Origin: Arthrobacter pascens
Lineage (GTDB): Bacteria; Actinomycetota; Actinomycetes; Actinomycetales; Micrococcaceae
Direction: 5' to 3'
DNA length: 64,000 bases
Assembly: GCF_030816475.1 (NCBI RefSeq)
Contig: NZ_JAUSXF010000001.1
Location: 62,001 to 126,000 of the forward strand
Position numbers and translations under genes: made by a program. The notes beneath the pieces were generated by a model. It had not been told where the DNA came from and searched no databases. It was given only the letters and a program-made list of their open reading frames with translations. Shown one piece after another: positions 17,270 to 25,489 of this stretch (positions are counted from its first letter, which is position 1; every line of letters begins with the position of its first letter).

Positions 17270-19987
17270 ATGAGCGTATTGGCCGGCCGGTTACTTACCC
17301 CAGGGATCATGGGCCGTCCGCCTGCATTCGTTTTCCCCCGAAGGCTGCAGAAAGTGCCCGGACACCAAGCCCAGAATGCCGAGAGAACAGTACCGACGCC
17401 GCTGACCGCACGGGAGGCAGACGTGGCGGCCCTTCTCGCGGAAGGGCTGGGCAGCGCCGGGATAGCTGACCGGCTGAGCATCGCCCCGAGTTCCGCCAGA
17501 TGGTACCTGCGGCAGGTTTTCCACAAACTCGGGGTGCACAGCCGCGAGGAGGCCGCATCCCGCGCGCGTGAGTTGGGCCTGGGGGCCGCTGAAAGCCCAA
17601 CAGACGAAGACGCCGGGGGCGCCCGCACCGTGCCCCGGCCCCTGACAAGCTTTGTGGGCAGGAAGCAGGAACTGGCAGAGCTATTGGGCTGGCTGGCTTC
17701 CGGCCCTGACCGGTTGCTCACCATTACGGGCGCTGCAGGTTCCGGTAAGACCCGGCTGGCCCTTGCCCTGGCAGCTGAAGCCGAACCGAAGGTGAACCAG
17801 CGGGTGTATTGGAGCGATTTCTCCGGCATGCCAAACCCGCAGCTCGTGGCGTCGACCATTGCATCCGCCGTGGGCGCCTACATCAAACCCGCCCAAACCG
17901 AGCTCGCGGCCGTCGCCGAACACCTGGGAAGCACCCCGGCATTGCTGGTGCTGGACAACTGCGAGCATATTGCCCGGGAATGCGCCAGGATCAGCGTGGA
18001 TCTGGTGGCAACCTGTCCGGAGTTGCGCATCCTGGTGACGAGCCGGGTGTCGTTGCCGACAAAGGCGGCGAGGACACGGCTCCTGGACCCGCTGCCGGTC
18101 CCGGCCGAAGCGCGCCTTCCGTGGAAAGACATCGCGGCGTGTGAATCCGTGAAGCTTTTTAGCCAACGTGCGTCGATGGTGGTTCCCGGGTTCGTAGTGA
18201 CGCCGCAAAACGCGGCCGCGCTGGCACGCGTCTGCCGGAGGCTGGATGGCCTGCCGCTCGCCCTCGAGCTGGCGGCCAGCCGGACAAAAATACTGACGAC
18301 TGAGCAGCTTGATGAACGCCTGGAGCAGGCCCTGAGTCTCCTCAGCCGAAACGGACAGTTTGCTGCCCAGAGGCACGCCACACTGCGTGCGGCATTGGAC
18401 TGGAGTTACGCGCTCCTCTCACCGCCTGAGCAGACACTGCTCCGGCGGTTGTCTGTCTTCGCCGGCGGCTGGGGCCTGGAAGATGCCGAATCAGTTTGCG
18501 CGGGCGGCGCCCTTGAAACGGCGGACATCCTCACCGTCCTCTCAGATCTTGTGGACCAATCGCTGGTGGTAGTGGAACGCCCGATAGGCGGCGGACGGAG
18601 ATTCAGGCTGCTCGAAGTGATCCGTCAGTACGCGGATGAACAGTTGCGTGCCTCGGGAGAAAGATCCCTGCTGCGCAGCTCCCACGCGGGGCGTTTTGCA
18701 GCGGTGGCCATGCAGGCGCGGGGGGAACTGAACGGACCCCGGCAGCCGGCGTGGACGGCGCGGCTGGAGCAGGACAGGGAAAATTTCAGGGCCGTGTTGG
18801 GCTGGAGCCTCGACGCTCCTGAGGGGTTGGAGAGCGGGGCCGAAGTGGTGTGCAGCCTGTCCCAGGTGTGGCAACTGCGCGGTGAATTCGCTGAAGGGCT
18901 CATGTGGCACAGGAAGTACCTGGGCAACAGCCATGCGCTCTCACTACGGGCACAGGCTGAACTTCATGAATCCACAGGCTTTCTCGCGGTCCATGCACGG
19001 CTGGTGGACGAGGCGCGCGAGCATTGGGAACGGGCCGCCGCCATTTTTGCTGACATTGGCGATTCCGCTGCGGTCGGGCGTCAATTGCATTTCCTGGCGC
19101 ACGCAACCATGAACAGGGACGCGCGGAAAGGCGCTGACCTTGCTGCGGAGGGACTCGCCTTGGAACGGGAGGCCGGGGACGAGTGGTGGACCTCCGCATG
19201 CCTTTTTGCCTTGGGAGATGCGTCATTCCTGCAGGAAGACTTTGCCAAGGCCGCTGAATGCTATCGGGAAAGCCAACAGCTGGCCCGCAGGCTGGGGCAT
19301 CCCTTCGCCATTGCACGGCGTTGCGTCAGGCTGGGGCAGTTGGCCGGCAGCCGGGGAGACTTCGACGAAGCGCGGCTGCACCTCATCGAGTCGATGCAAA
19401 CGGCACGCAACGGCAACGATGACTGGGGCATCACCATGGCGCTCGCAGCGTGGGCTGCGGTGGCGGCAGCAACCGGGATGCCAAAGACTTCGGCCATGCT
19501 GCTTGGGGCCACACAAGCCCGGCTCGACCGGTATGGCGCCGTGCTGTGGGCGCTCGACCGGTCTCACTTCGCCCGGACGGCCAGCAAAACCAGCGCCCTC
19601 GTCGGTGCGGACGCTTTCCAGGCATATCTGGAAGAGGGCCGTTCATTGACGGAGCAGGAGACTGAATCCCTGCTGAAGGAGTTGCAGGAGCCGCAGCAGG
19701 CGGCAGCGTCGGCGGGCATGCCGGGCCTGCCCGCCGTTGCACTGACGCCGCGCGAGGCCCAGGTGCTTCACCTCATAGCCGAAGGGGAGAGCAACCAGCG
19801 AATAGCTGCCCGCTGGGGGCTCAGCGTACGTACTGTCGAGCGGCATATCGCCAACCTGTATATGAAGATTGGAGTGGAGGGCCCCGCTGCCCGTGCGGCT
19901 GCCGCCAACTACGCGTTCCGCCACGGTTTGGGGCCGGAAGAGGACGCCATCTCAATCCACCGCCAAAACCCTCACCCCGCCCGCTGA
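17270..19987 (+). CDS. LuxR-family regulator with NB-ARC ATPase core and HTH domains at both ends
   Basis: 905 residues from the ATG at 17270, which has GGAGG just upstream; an in-frame ATG at 17237 would add 11. Order: LuxR-type HTH at about 45-103 (PLTAREADVAALLAEGLGSA, then SARWYLRQVFHKLGV), NB-ARC/AAA module with Walker A GAAGSGKT (154-161) and Walker B ALLVLDNCEH, the LPLALELAASR and winged-helix region, TPR-like repeats over about 490-770, and a second LuxR HTH at about 824-885 (ALTPREAQVLHLIAEGESNQ, RTVERHIANLYMKIGV). Most such LAL-like proteins have one HTH. Inducer and targets are unknown. Confidence 0.88.
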   Translation: MSVLAGRLLTPGIMGRPPAFVFPRRLQKVPGHQAQNAERTVPTPLTAREADVAALLAEGLGSAGIADRLSIAPSSARWYLRQVFHKLGVHSREEAASRARELGLGAAESPTDEDAGGARTVPRPLTSFVGRKQELAELLGWLASGPDRLLTITGAAGSGKTRLALALAAEAEPKVNQRVYWSDFSGMPNPQLVASTIASAVGAYIKPAQTELAAVAEHLGSTPALLVLDNCEHIARECARISVDLVATCPELRILVTSRVSLPTKAARTRLLDPLPVPAEARLPWKDIAACESVKLFSQRASMVVPGFVVTPQNAAALARVCRRLDGLPLALELAASRTKILTTEQLDERLEQALSLLSRNGQFAAQRHATLRAALDWSYALLSPPEQTLLRRLSVFAGGWGLEDAESVCAGGALETADILTVLSDLVDQSLVVVERPIGGGRRFRLLEVIRQYADEQLRASGERSLLRSSHAGRFAAVAMQARGELNGPRQPAWTARLEQDRENFRAVLGWSLDAPEGLESGAEVVCSLSQVWQLRGEFAEGLMWHRKYLGNSHALSLRAQAELHESTGFLAVHARLVDEAREHWERAAAIFADIGDSAAVGRQLHFLAHATMNRDARKGADLAAEGLALEREAGDEWWTSACLFALGDASFLQEDFAKAAECYRESQQLARRLGHPFAIARRCVRLGQLAGSRGDFDEARLHLIESMQTARNGNDDWGITMALAAWAAVAAATGMPKTSAMLLGATQARLDRYGAVLWALDRSHFARTASKTSALVGADAFQAYLEEGRSLTEQETESLLKELQEPQQAAASAGMPGLPAVALTPREAQVLHLIAEGESNQRIAARWGLSVRTVERHIANLYMKIGVEGPAARAAAANYAFRHGLGPEEDAISIHRQNPHPAR

Positions 19988-20091
19988 TTCCCCCTGCCAC
20001 GTGGGTATGTGCACGGAGCCGGTGGGCATGGCCCCGGTCCTAGTCTGGGCATGTCCGGACCATCCCGGACGCGAAAGAAAGGGACATTCCA

Positions 20092-20529
20092 ATGACTACT
20101 GACCAGAACAAAGCCGTAGTGCGCAGTTTCTTCAAGGCCTTCGAGGACTCGGACGAGGCCGCACTGACCAACGTCCTCTCGCCTGACCTGCGGGCATATG
20201 TGCACGGAAATCCCGAACCAGTGGGCCGGGACACCCTGCTGGAGATGATCAAAGGCTGGAACACCATGTTCAGCGGCACGCAGTTCATACTCGAGGACAT
20301 GGTGGCCGAAGGAGAGCTCGTTGCCTGCCGGGTGACGATGCACGCAGTGCACAGTGGCGGGGAGTTCCAGGGAATCGCCCCCGCCGGGGTGCCCGTCACC
20401 AGCGAGAGCCTGACACTGGAGCGCGTAGTGGACGGGCTGATTGTGGAACGCCGAGTGGCAACCGACTGGGAGGACATCAAACAGCAGTTGGTCCCGGTAC
20501 CAGCGCAGGCGCATGCGGCAAATAGCTGA
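20092..20529 (+). CDS. SnoaL-like / NTF2-fold ester cyclase-type protein
   Basis: 145 residues. The helix NKAVVRSFFKAFEDSDEAAL, the segment DTLLEMIKGWNTMFSGTQF and the barrel strand LVACRVTMHAVHSGGEFQGI match the SnoaL-like ester cyclase family. Most members act on small hydrophobic substrates or have unknown roles. GAAAGAAAGGGAC precedes the ATG at 20092. It follows the large regulator by about 100 bases in the same direction and could be its target, but no evidence ties them. Confidence 0.85.
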   Translation: MTTDQNKAVVRSFFKAFEDSDEAALTNVLSPDLRAYVHGNPEPVGRDTLLEMIKGWNTMFSGTQFILEDMVAEGELVACRVTMHAVHSGGEFQGIAPAGVPVTSESLTLERVVDGLIVERRVATDWEDIKQQLVPVPAQAHAANS

Positions 20530-20553
20530 AACTGATCAGCGGCTCCCGTCCGG

Positions 20554-21096
20554 CTACCCGGCCCGCATGGATTGCAGGATTTCCCGCAACGCTTCCACCA
20601 CCAGGTCGTGGTCCTGCTGCTGGGGCAAACCGGACACGGTCACGGTGGCCACGGCGCCTGCCCCGGCCACATAGACCGGAAAGGAGCCGCCGTGCGGAGC
20701 GTACCGGGACTGGTCGAACCATCCCTGGTCCTCTATCCGCCCGCCGTGAAGCCGGCCGCGGAGACCCACCAGAAGCGACGGAACCTCATACCGGGCCGCG
20801 GTGCGCTGCTTCGCCCGGATCCAGTGCTCGTTGTCCGGTGTGGCGCCGTCGAGGGCCACGTGGAACAGAACCTGCTCGCCCTTGGTGATGTCGATCGCGA
20901 TGGGCAGGCGGCGGCTCTTGCCCAGCTCCACCAGAAGCAGCCCCAGGTTGAGGGAGTCGTCCTTGGTGAAATGGGGGAACTGCAGCTCTCCGATCTCGGC
21001 TTCAACCCGCCCGATCAGGGCCTTGAGCAGCCCTTCGGGCTGGCTTGCGCGGGAATCGGGATCGAACACTGTCACGGGGGAGGATTCGGCAGTCAT
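20554..21096 (-). CDS. UPF0303 / heme-degrading-domain (HbpS-GlcG-like) protein
   Basis: 180 residues from the ATG at 21096. The fold-defining parts are LNLGLLLVELGKSRRLPIAI, the segment VLFHVALDGATPDNEHWIRA, and YAPHGGSFPVYVAGAGAVAT. These match the UPF0303 group of the DUF336/HbpS-like superfamily, whose annotation as heme-degrading rests on distant relatives. The biochemical role here is uncertain. It is transcribed away from the TPP riboswitch. Confidence 0.82.
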   Translation of the reverse strand: MTAESSPVTVFDPDSRASQPEGLLKALIGRVEAEIGELQFPHFTKDDSLNLGLLLVELGKSRRLPIAIDITKGEQVLFHVALDGATPDNEHWIRAKQRTAARYEVPSLLVGLRGRLHGGRIEDQGWFDQSRYAPHGGSFPVYVAGAGAVATVTVSGLPQQQDHDLVVEALREILQSMRAG

Positions 21097-21161
21097 GGCC
21101 CACAATCTACCGCTCCCGCGGTGTAAACTAGACCACGCCCACAAGGGCAGATTTATTTACG

Positions 21162-21285
21162 ACAGGGGAGCGCCGCCGTCGGGCATTACCTGGCATTGCC
21201 AGGAACCGCAGGTGGGCGCTGAGAGTGCGGACAGCCGCAGACCCTCGAACCTGATCCGGCTAGTACCGGCGCAAGGGAGTCGAGT
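21162..21285 (+). ncRNA. TPP riboswitch (THI element)
   Basis: The classical THI boxes are present in order: ACAGGGGAGCGCC (21162-21174), GGCGCTGAGAGTGCGG (about 21215-21230), ACCCTCGAACCTGATCCGG (21241-21259) and CTAGTACCGGCGCAAGGGAG (about 21260-21279). The CUGAGA core and the GAACCUGAUCNGG segment are those that contact thiamin pyrophosphate. It lies in the leader of ykoEDC. A -10-like TAAACT is at 21123-21128. Confidence 0.95.
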
Positions 21286-21338
21286 TCTCGAAGTGTCCGG
21301 CAAAGGCGGCGAACGCCGACGGCCGGGGTGCACTTTCC

Positions 21339-21357
21339 CCTCCTGATCCTCAGGAGG
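21339..21357 (+). promoter_or_regulatory. Hairpin hiding the ykoE ribosome binding site
   Basis: CCTCCTGA (21339-21346) pairs perfectly with TCAGGAGG (21350-21357) around the loop TCC. The right arm contains the Shine-Dalgarno sequence AGGAGG, five bases before the ATG at 21363. With the TPP aptamer upstream, this is the likely expression platform for translational shut-off. Confidence 0.7.
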
Positions 21358-21362
21358 ACCAC

Positions 21363-22013
21363 ATGACAACAGCAGCAATCAAAAAGACCGGCAATACCTG
21401 GCGCGTCGTGGACATCGTGGTGGCGGCGCTCATCGCCATCGCCGGGGGCGTGATCTTCTGGGCCTGGTCCCAGGGCGCCGGGATCGTCTCAGCGCCCATG
21501 AACGCCGTTTACCCGCCACTGACCGGCCTGATCGCCGGCGGCTGGATGATCCCCGCGGTGCTCGGGATGCTCATCGTCCGCAAGCCGGGTGCGGCGCTCT
21601 TCTGCGAAACCGTGGCCGCCACCGGCGAGCTCATCATGGGCTCGCAGTACGGCGCCACCGTGCTCATCTCCGGAGTCCTGCAGGGCCTTGGCGCGGAGCT
21701 GGTGTTCTTCCTGCTGGTCTACGGCAACTTCAAGTTCAAGTCCTTCCTGTACCAGAAGTACAACCTGACGGCTGCGCTGCTGGCCGGCGCCGGCGCCGGA
21801 CTCTTCTGCGGAATCAACGATTCCTTCCTGCCCTGGGGCTGGAACATCGCCTATGAAGCAGGCGACAAGCTCACCTACATCATCTTCTGCACAATCTCCG
21901 GCGCCATCATTGCCGGTGCCCTGCCCTGGATCGCCACCCGCGGCCTGGCCAGGACCGGAGTACTGAGCTCCTTCGCCTCCCGCAAGGCAGCATCAGAGCC
22001 CGTCTTCAACTGA
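21363..22013 (+). CDS. ykoE: ECF transporter S component YkoE (hydroxymethylpyrimidine/thiamin precursor)
   Basis: 216-residue, six-helix S component. RVVDIVVAALIAIAGGVIFW, APMNAVYPPLTGLIAGGWM, PGAALFCETVAATGELIMG and QYGATVLISGVLQGLGAELV are YkoE hallmarks. YkoE proteins bind the pyrimidine precursor of thiamin, and the TPP riboswitch in the leader agrees. It is followed directly by its own ATPase and T component, so this is a dedicated (group I) ECF system. TGATG joins it to ykoD. Confidence 0.93.
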   Translation: MTTAAIKKTGNTWRVVDIVVAALIAIAGGVIFWAWSQGAGIVSAPMNAVYPPLTGLIAGGWMIPAVLGMLIVRKPGAALFCETVAATGELIMGSQYGATVLISGVLQGLGAELVFFLLVYGNFKFKSFLYQKYNLTAALLAGAGAGLFCGINDSFLPWGWNIAYEAGDKLTYIIFCTISGAIIAGALPWIATRGLARTGVLSSFASRKAASEPVFN

Positions 22014-23644
22014 TGTCAGCTGCCCACGCAGGCGCTTCAAGGGCGGCGCGACCGGCCGCGGTTTCCGCCCGGGGCTGGGGCTGGCGGCACGCCGGCCGGT
22101 CCACGCCCGCCCTCCGGGGACTCGACCTCGAGATCGGCCCCGGTGAGCGCGTACTGCTTCTGGGTCCCTCCGGCGCGGGAAAGTCCACCCTGCTGCACGC
22201 CCTGGCGGGGGTGCTGGGGGACGAAGGGGACGACGCCGACGAGTCGGGTTCGCTGCTGATCGACGGCCTGGCTCCGCGCGAACAGCGCGGACGGGCCGGC
22301 CTCATGCAGCAGGACCCCGAAACGCAGGTGGTGCTCTCACGGCTCGGTGACGATGTCGCGTTTGGTGCCGAAAACCTGGCGGTGCCCCGGGATGAGATCT
22401 GGAGGCGTGTCCGCGAGGCGCTCGACGACGTCGGGTTGCGCCGCGCTGTCGGGCAAAGTCCCGTCGGGCAAAGTCCGGGCGGGCAAGGCAACCCCGGGGA
22501 GGGTTCCGGCGTTCAAACTGCCGGCGGGTTCGCTCTGGACCATCCGACGTCGGCCCTTTCAGGCGGGCAGAAGCAGCGCCTCGCGCTTGCCGGCATCCTG
22601 GCGATGCGTCCCGGGCTGATCCTGCTCGATGAGCCCACCGCCAACCTGGACCCGGCCGGCGTCCTGGAAGTCCGGGATGCCGTGGGCCGCTGTCTGGACA
22701 AGACGGGTGCCACGCTGGTGGTGGTTGAGCACCGGGTGTCTGTCTGGAAAGACCTCGTGGACCGGATCGTAGTTCTTCAGCCTGGCTCCGCCGCGGAACC
22801 CGCAGTGCTTCTGGACGGCCCCCCGGACCAGGTGCTGGCCGACGCCCGGGCCCTGCTGATTGCGGCCGGGGTCTGGGTACCCGGCTATGTCCCGGCCACC
22901 AGGGCACGGCGCACTGCGGGCTCCGGGGAGCTTCTGCTCGCCGCAGAGCAGCTCGCCGTGTCCCGTGAACGGCCGCGCCGGCGGGCCTTCAAAACGTTCC
23001 CGCCGGTGCCTGTCCAGCAGGGCATTTCAGCGCAGGTCCGTGCGGGCCAGGCACTGACGGTGGCGGGGCCGAACGGTGCAGGAAAATCCACCTTCGCGCT
23101 GACCCTTGCCGGTCTGCTGGCGCCCGTTGACGGCAAGGTCTCAGCCACCGTGGAACTAAGCCGTGGCGCCGGGATCGATCCGTTCAGGTGGAAAGCCGAT
23201 CAACTGATTTCCCGGATCGGAACCGTGTTCCAGGAACCGGAGCACCAGTTCGTGACGGGCCGCGTGCTGGACGAGCTGATGTTCGGTCCGCGCCACCTGG
23301 GCCACGGCGAGGAGCGGGTTGACGAGCTGCTGGAACGGTTGCGCCTGGCGCATCTGGTGGACGCCAACCCGTTCACCCTCTCCGGCGGCGAAAAGCGCCG
23401 GCTCTCGGTGGCGACGGTGCTCGCGGCCCATCCCGACGTCCTGGTCCTCGACGAGCCCACGTTCGGCCAAGACGCCAATACCTGGGCGGAGCTCGCCTCC
23501 TTCCTCTCCGAACTGCTGGACGCCGGGACGGCCGTGGTGTCGGTGACCCACGACCAGGAGTTCACCGCGGTCCTGGGCGGCACGGAACTTCGCCTTGACC
23601 CTGCTTCCCGGGCCGGGGCGCCGCTGGAAGCCGGTGCAGCATGA
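22013..23644 (+). CDS. ykoD: ECF transporter double ATPase YkoD
   Basis: 543 residues with two complete ABC ATPase halves. Half one: Walker A GPSGAGKST (about 51-59), Q-loop MQQDPETQ, signature LSGGQKQR, Walker B LILLDEPTANLD, H-loop VVVEHR. Half two: GPNGAGKST, FQEPEHQF, LSGGEKRR, VLVLDEPTFGQD, SVTHDQE. It energises the YkoE-YkoC core. An unusual glycine/glutamine-rich stretch (GQSPVGQSPGGQG) sits in half one between Q-loop and signature and is encoded by a tandem repeat. The ATG overlaps the ykoE stop by one base. Confidence 0.94.
   Translation: MSAAHAGASRAARPAAVSARGWGWRHAGRSTPALRGLDLEIGPGERVLLLGPSGAGKSTLLHALAGVLGDEGDDADESGSLLIDGLAPREQRGRAGLMQQDPETQVVLSRLGDDVAFGAENLAVPRDEIWRRVREALDDVGLRRAVGQSPVGQSPGGQGNPGEGSGVQTAGGFALDHPTSALSGGQKQRLALAGILAMRPGLILLDEPTANLDPAGVLEVRDAVGRCLDKTGATLVVVEHRVSVWKDLVDRIVVLQPGSAAEPAVLLDGPPDQVLADARALLIAAGVWVPGYVPATRARRTAGSGELLLAAEQLAVSRERPRRRAFKTFPPVPVQQGISAQVRAGQALTVAGPNGAGKSTFALTLAGLLAPVDGKVSATVELSRGAGIDPFRWKADQLISRIGTVFQEPEHQFVTGRVLDELMFGPRHLGHGEERVDELLERLRLAHLVDANPFTLSGGEKRRLSVATVLAAHPDVLVLDEPTFGQDANTWAELASFLSELLDAGTAVVSVTHDQEFTAVLGGTELRLDPASRAGAPLEAGAA
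22448..22492 (+). repeat. 15-bp tandem repeat inside ykoD
   Basis: GTCGGGCAAAGTCCC (22448-22462) is followed directly by GTCGGGCAAAGTCCG (22463-22477) and a decayed third copy starting GGCGGGCAAGG. The period is a multiple of three, so the frame is kept; it encodes repeated VGQSP units. Confidence 0.85.
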
Positions 23645-24435
23645 GGGCGGCGCTGAACCTGCACGGCAACCATGCGCTTCTGACCCGCGCCAATCCGCTG
23701 GCCAAGTTCGCCGCCGTTTTCCTCATCACTTTGGCGCTGGCACTCTCCATCGACTGGGTGTCCGCCACCACCGCCTTGGTCACGGAACTGGCACTCTTCC
23801 CGCTGGCCGGGCTCGCGCTGCCCCTCCTGTGGCAGCGCGCGTGGCCGCTGATCCTTGCGGCTGCCCTGGGCGGATGGAGCACAGCGATTGTCGCGGCGGA
23901 CAGCGGCGCTGTATTGCTCGACGTCGGGATCTGGTCCATCAGTGAAGGCTCGCTGCAGCTGGGGGTGGGTTTCATGCTGCGCGGACTGGCGATAGCCCTG
24001 CCGGCCATCCTCCTCATGACCTGCACCGACCCCACCGACCTCGCGGATGCCTTGGCGCAGAAGGCCCGGCTGCCGCACCGCTTTGTGCTGGGCACCCTTG
24101 CCGCGATGCGGCTCGTGGGTCTCATGGCGGAGGAATGGCAGACCATCGGCATGGCCCGGCGCGCCCGCGGCGTTGGCTCGCAGGGAAGCCCGCTGCAAAG
24201 GTTGCGCGCCATGCTCGGCCAGAGCTTCGGGCTTCTGGTCCAGGCCATCCGCCGGGCGTCCCGGCTGGCGGTCACCATGGAGGCGCGCGGCTTCGGGGGT
24301 GCGCAGAGGACATGGGCCCGTGAATCCACCTACTCGCTGCTGGACGCCTGGGTTCTGCTGGGCGGCCTGCTTATTGCGGTCGCGGCGGTCCTCGCGGCAG
24401 TAGGCTTCGGCACGTGGAGCTTCGTTTGGCATTAG
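23641..24435 (+). CDS. ykoC: ECF transporter T component YkoC
   Basis: 264-residue membrane protein of the EcfT/CbiQ type. LTRANPLAKFAAVFLITLAL starts the first helix pair. The cytoplasmic coupling helices carry the two Ala-Arg-Gly signatures ARRARGVG and TMEARGFGG that dock on the ATPase. Its ATG overlaps the ykoD stop (ATGA). It completes the thiamin-precursor importer. Confidence 0.92.
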   Translation: MRAALNLHGNHALLTRANPLAKFAAVFLITLALALSIDWVSATTALVTELALFPLAGLALPLLWQRAWPLILAAALGGWSTAIVAADSGAVLLDVGIWSISEGSLQLGVGFMLRGLAIALPAILLMTCTDPTDLADALAQKARLPHRFVLGTLAAMRLVGLMAEEWQTIGMARRARGVGSQGSPLQRLRAMLGQSFGLLVQAIRRASRLAVTMEARGFGGAQRTWARESTYSLLDAWVLLGGLLIAVAAVLAAVGFGTWSFVWH

Positions 24436-24472
24436 CCGGGATGCAGGGAGGCGCCGCTGCCGTCCTGGCTGG

Positions 24473-25309
24473 TCAGACGCAGGAGTAGTCGTAATCGAAA
24501 CCCCGGGACACAAACTGCGTCAGCGTGACCCTGCCCCCGCCCGTGAGAGGAGCGTTTGCGCAGTTGGCCTTGGCTCCTGATGCTGTGCGGGCACCGGCGA
24601 GCCAACTGGGCAGGGAGTACAGATTGCTCGAATTGCTGACAGGGCCCACAATCTGACCCCACTGGGAACCGGTGGAATAGATTCCCACATCCGCCTGGAT
24701 GCTGTGGAAGAAGTCGGTCATGCCTTCCAGGACCGCCCGGTTGGCATTGCGGTTGGACGACCAGCTGTTGCCGGTCTCGACGTCGAGCCACCACAAGTAC
24801 GCCGAGGGGGTACCGATGCCGCGGCTGTACGCGTCGTCGTACGCCTTGGCATAGCCGTACATGTAGGCGCAGGCCTCGCCGACGTCGGGGGCCTTGCAGG
24901 TGCCGTAGGGGTTGTGTACCACTGTGCCGGCCGGATACTCGTTGCTCACGGGCCACCAGGTGCCGGCGGTACCTGGATTGGCGGTGTTGACATAGAGTGC
25001 CACCCTCGGCTGGCCCGCTATTCCCTTGGACGTGGCCGCCCATTCGAGCTGCTGCGCCAGGCAGGGGTTGGTGGTGTTGGCAAGGCCGTTGTTCACGCCT
25101 ACGATGGCGAAGGCCTGGCCGCTGGGAAGGGTCTTATTGCACTGCGGCCAGGAAACATCATTACCCAGCAGCGACTGGGTGCCCCCGCCAGGTGACGCGG
25201 CGGCGCTCGCCGGCGGGGCGAGCACCAGACCAAGCACGACGACGATTAGGCACATCAGTCGGGTCAGGCGGGCGGAAACATGCGCTGTTCCGGTCAGTCT
25301 TCGGTGCAT
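24473..25309 (-). CDS. Secreted glycoside-hydrolase-like (GH25/DUF1906-like) protein
   Basis: 278 residues. A Sec signal peptide (RLMCLIVVVLGLVLAPPASA) is followed by a barrel-like domain: LLGNDVSWPQCNKTLPSG, FAIVGVNNG, PRVALYVNTANPGT, YLWWLDVETGNSWSS, VGIYSTGSQWGQIVG, and a final TLTQF strand. This layout resembles GH25 lysozymes, but the exact acidic catalytic pair cannot be confirmed by eye, so cell-wall hydrolysis is inferred. Six or so cysteines suggest disulfides. GGGAGG sits five bases before the ATG. It is divergent from the HTH-MurA gene. Confidence 0.72.
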   Translation of the reverse strand: MHRRLTGTAHVSARLTRLMCLIVVVLGLVLAPPASAAASPGGGTQSLLGNDVSWPQCNKTLPSGQAFAIVGVNNGLANTTNPCLAQQLEWAATSKGIAGQPRVALYVNTANPGTAGTWWPVSNEYPAGTVVHNPYGTCKAPDVGEACAYMYGYAKAYDDAYSRGIGTPSAYLWWLDVETGNSWSSNRNANRAVLEGMTDFFHSIQADVGIYSTGSQWGQIVGPVSNSSNLYSLPSWLAGARTASGAKANCANAPLTGGGRVTLTQFVSRGFDYDYSCV

Positions 25310-25489
25310 GGTGACCTCCCTGGTTCGCCCCGGCGCGCCGGTATTTCAGTCTCCTACTCGCTCGTGGCATGGTCAAGGACATACCGAAACGTCGTGGAAC
25401 TATCGCATCAGTCGGGTACGTTGCCTTGGATTGTTGCGGCTGGACCTGATATCTGGCGCGAAATAACTCATTTATGATATTTTTGCTGC

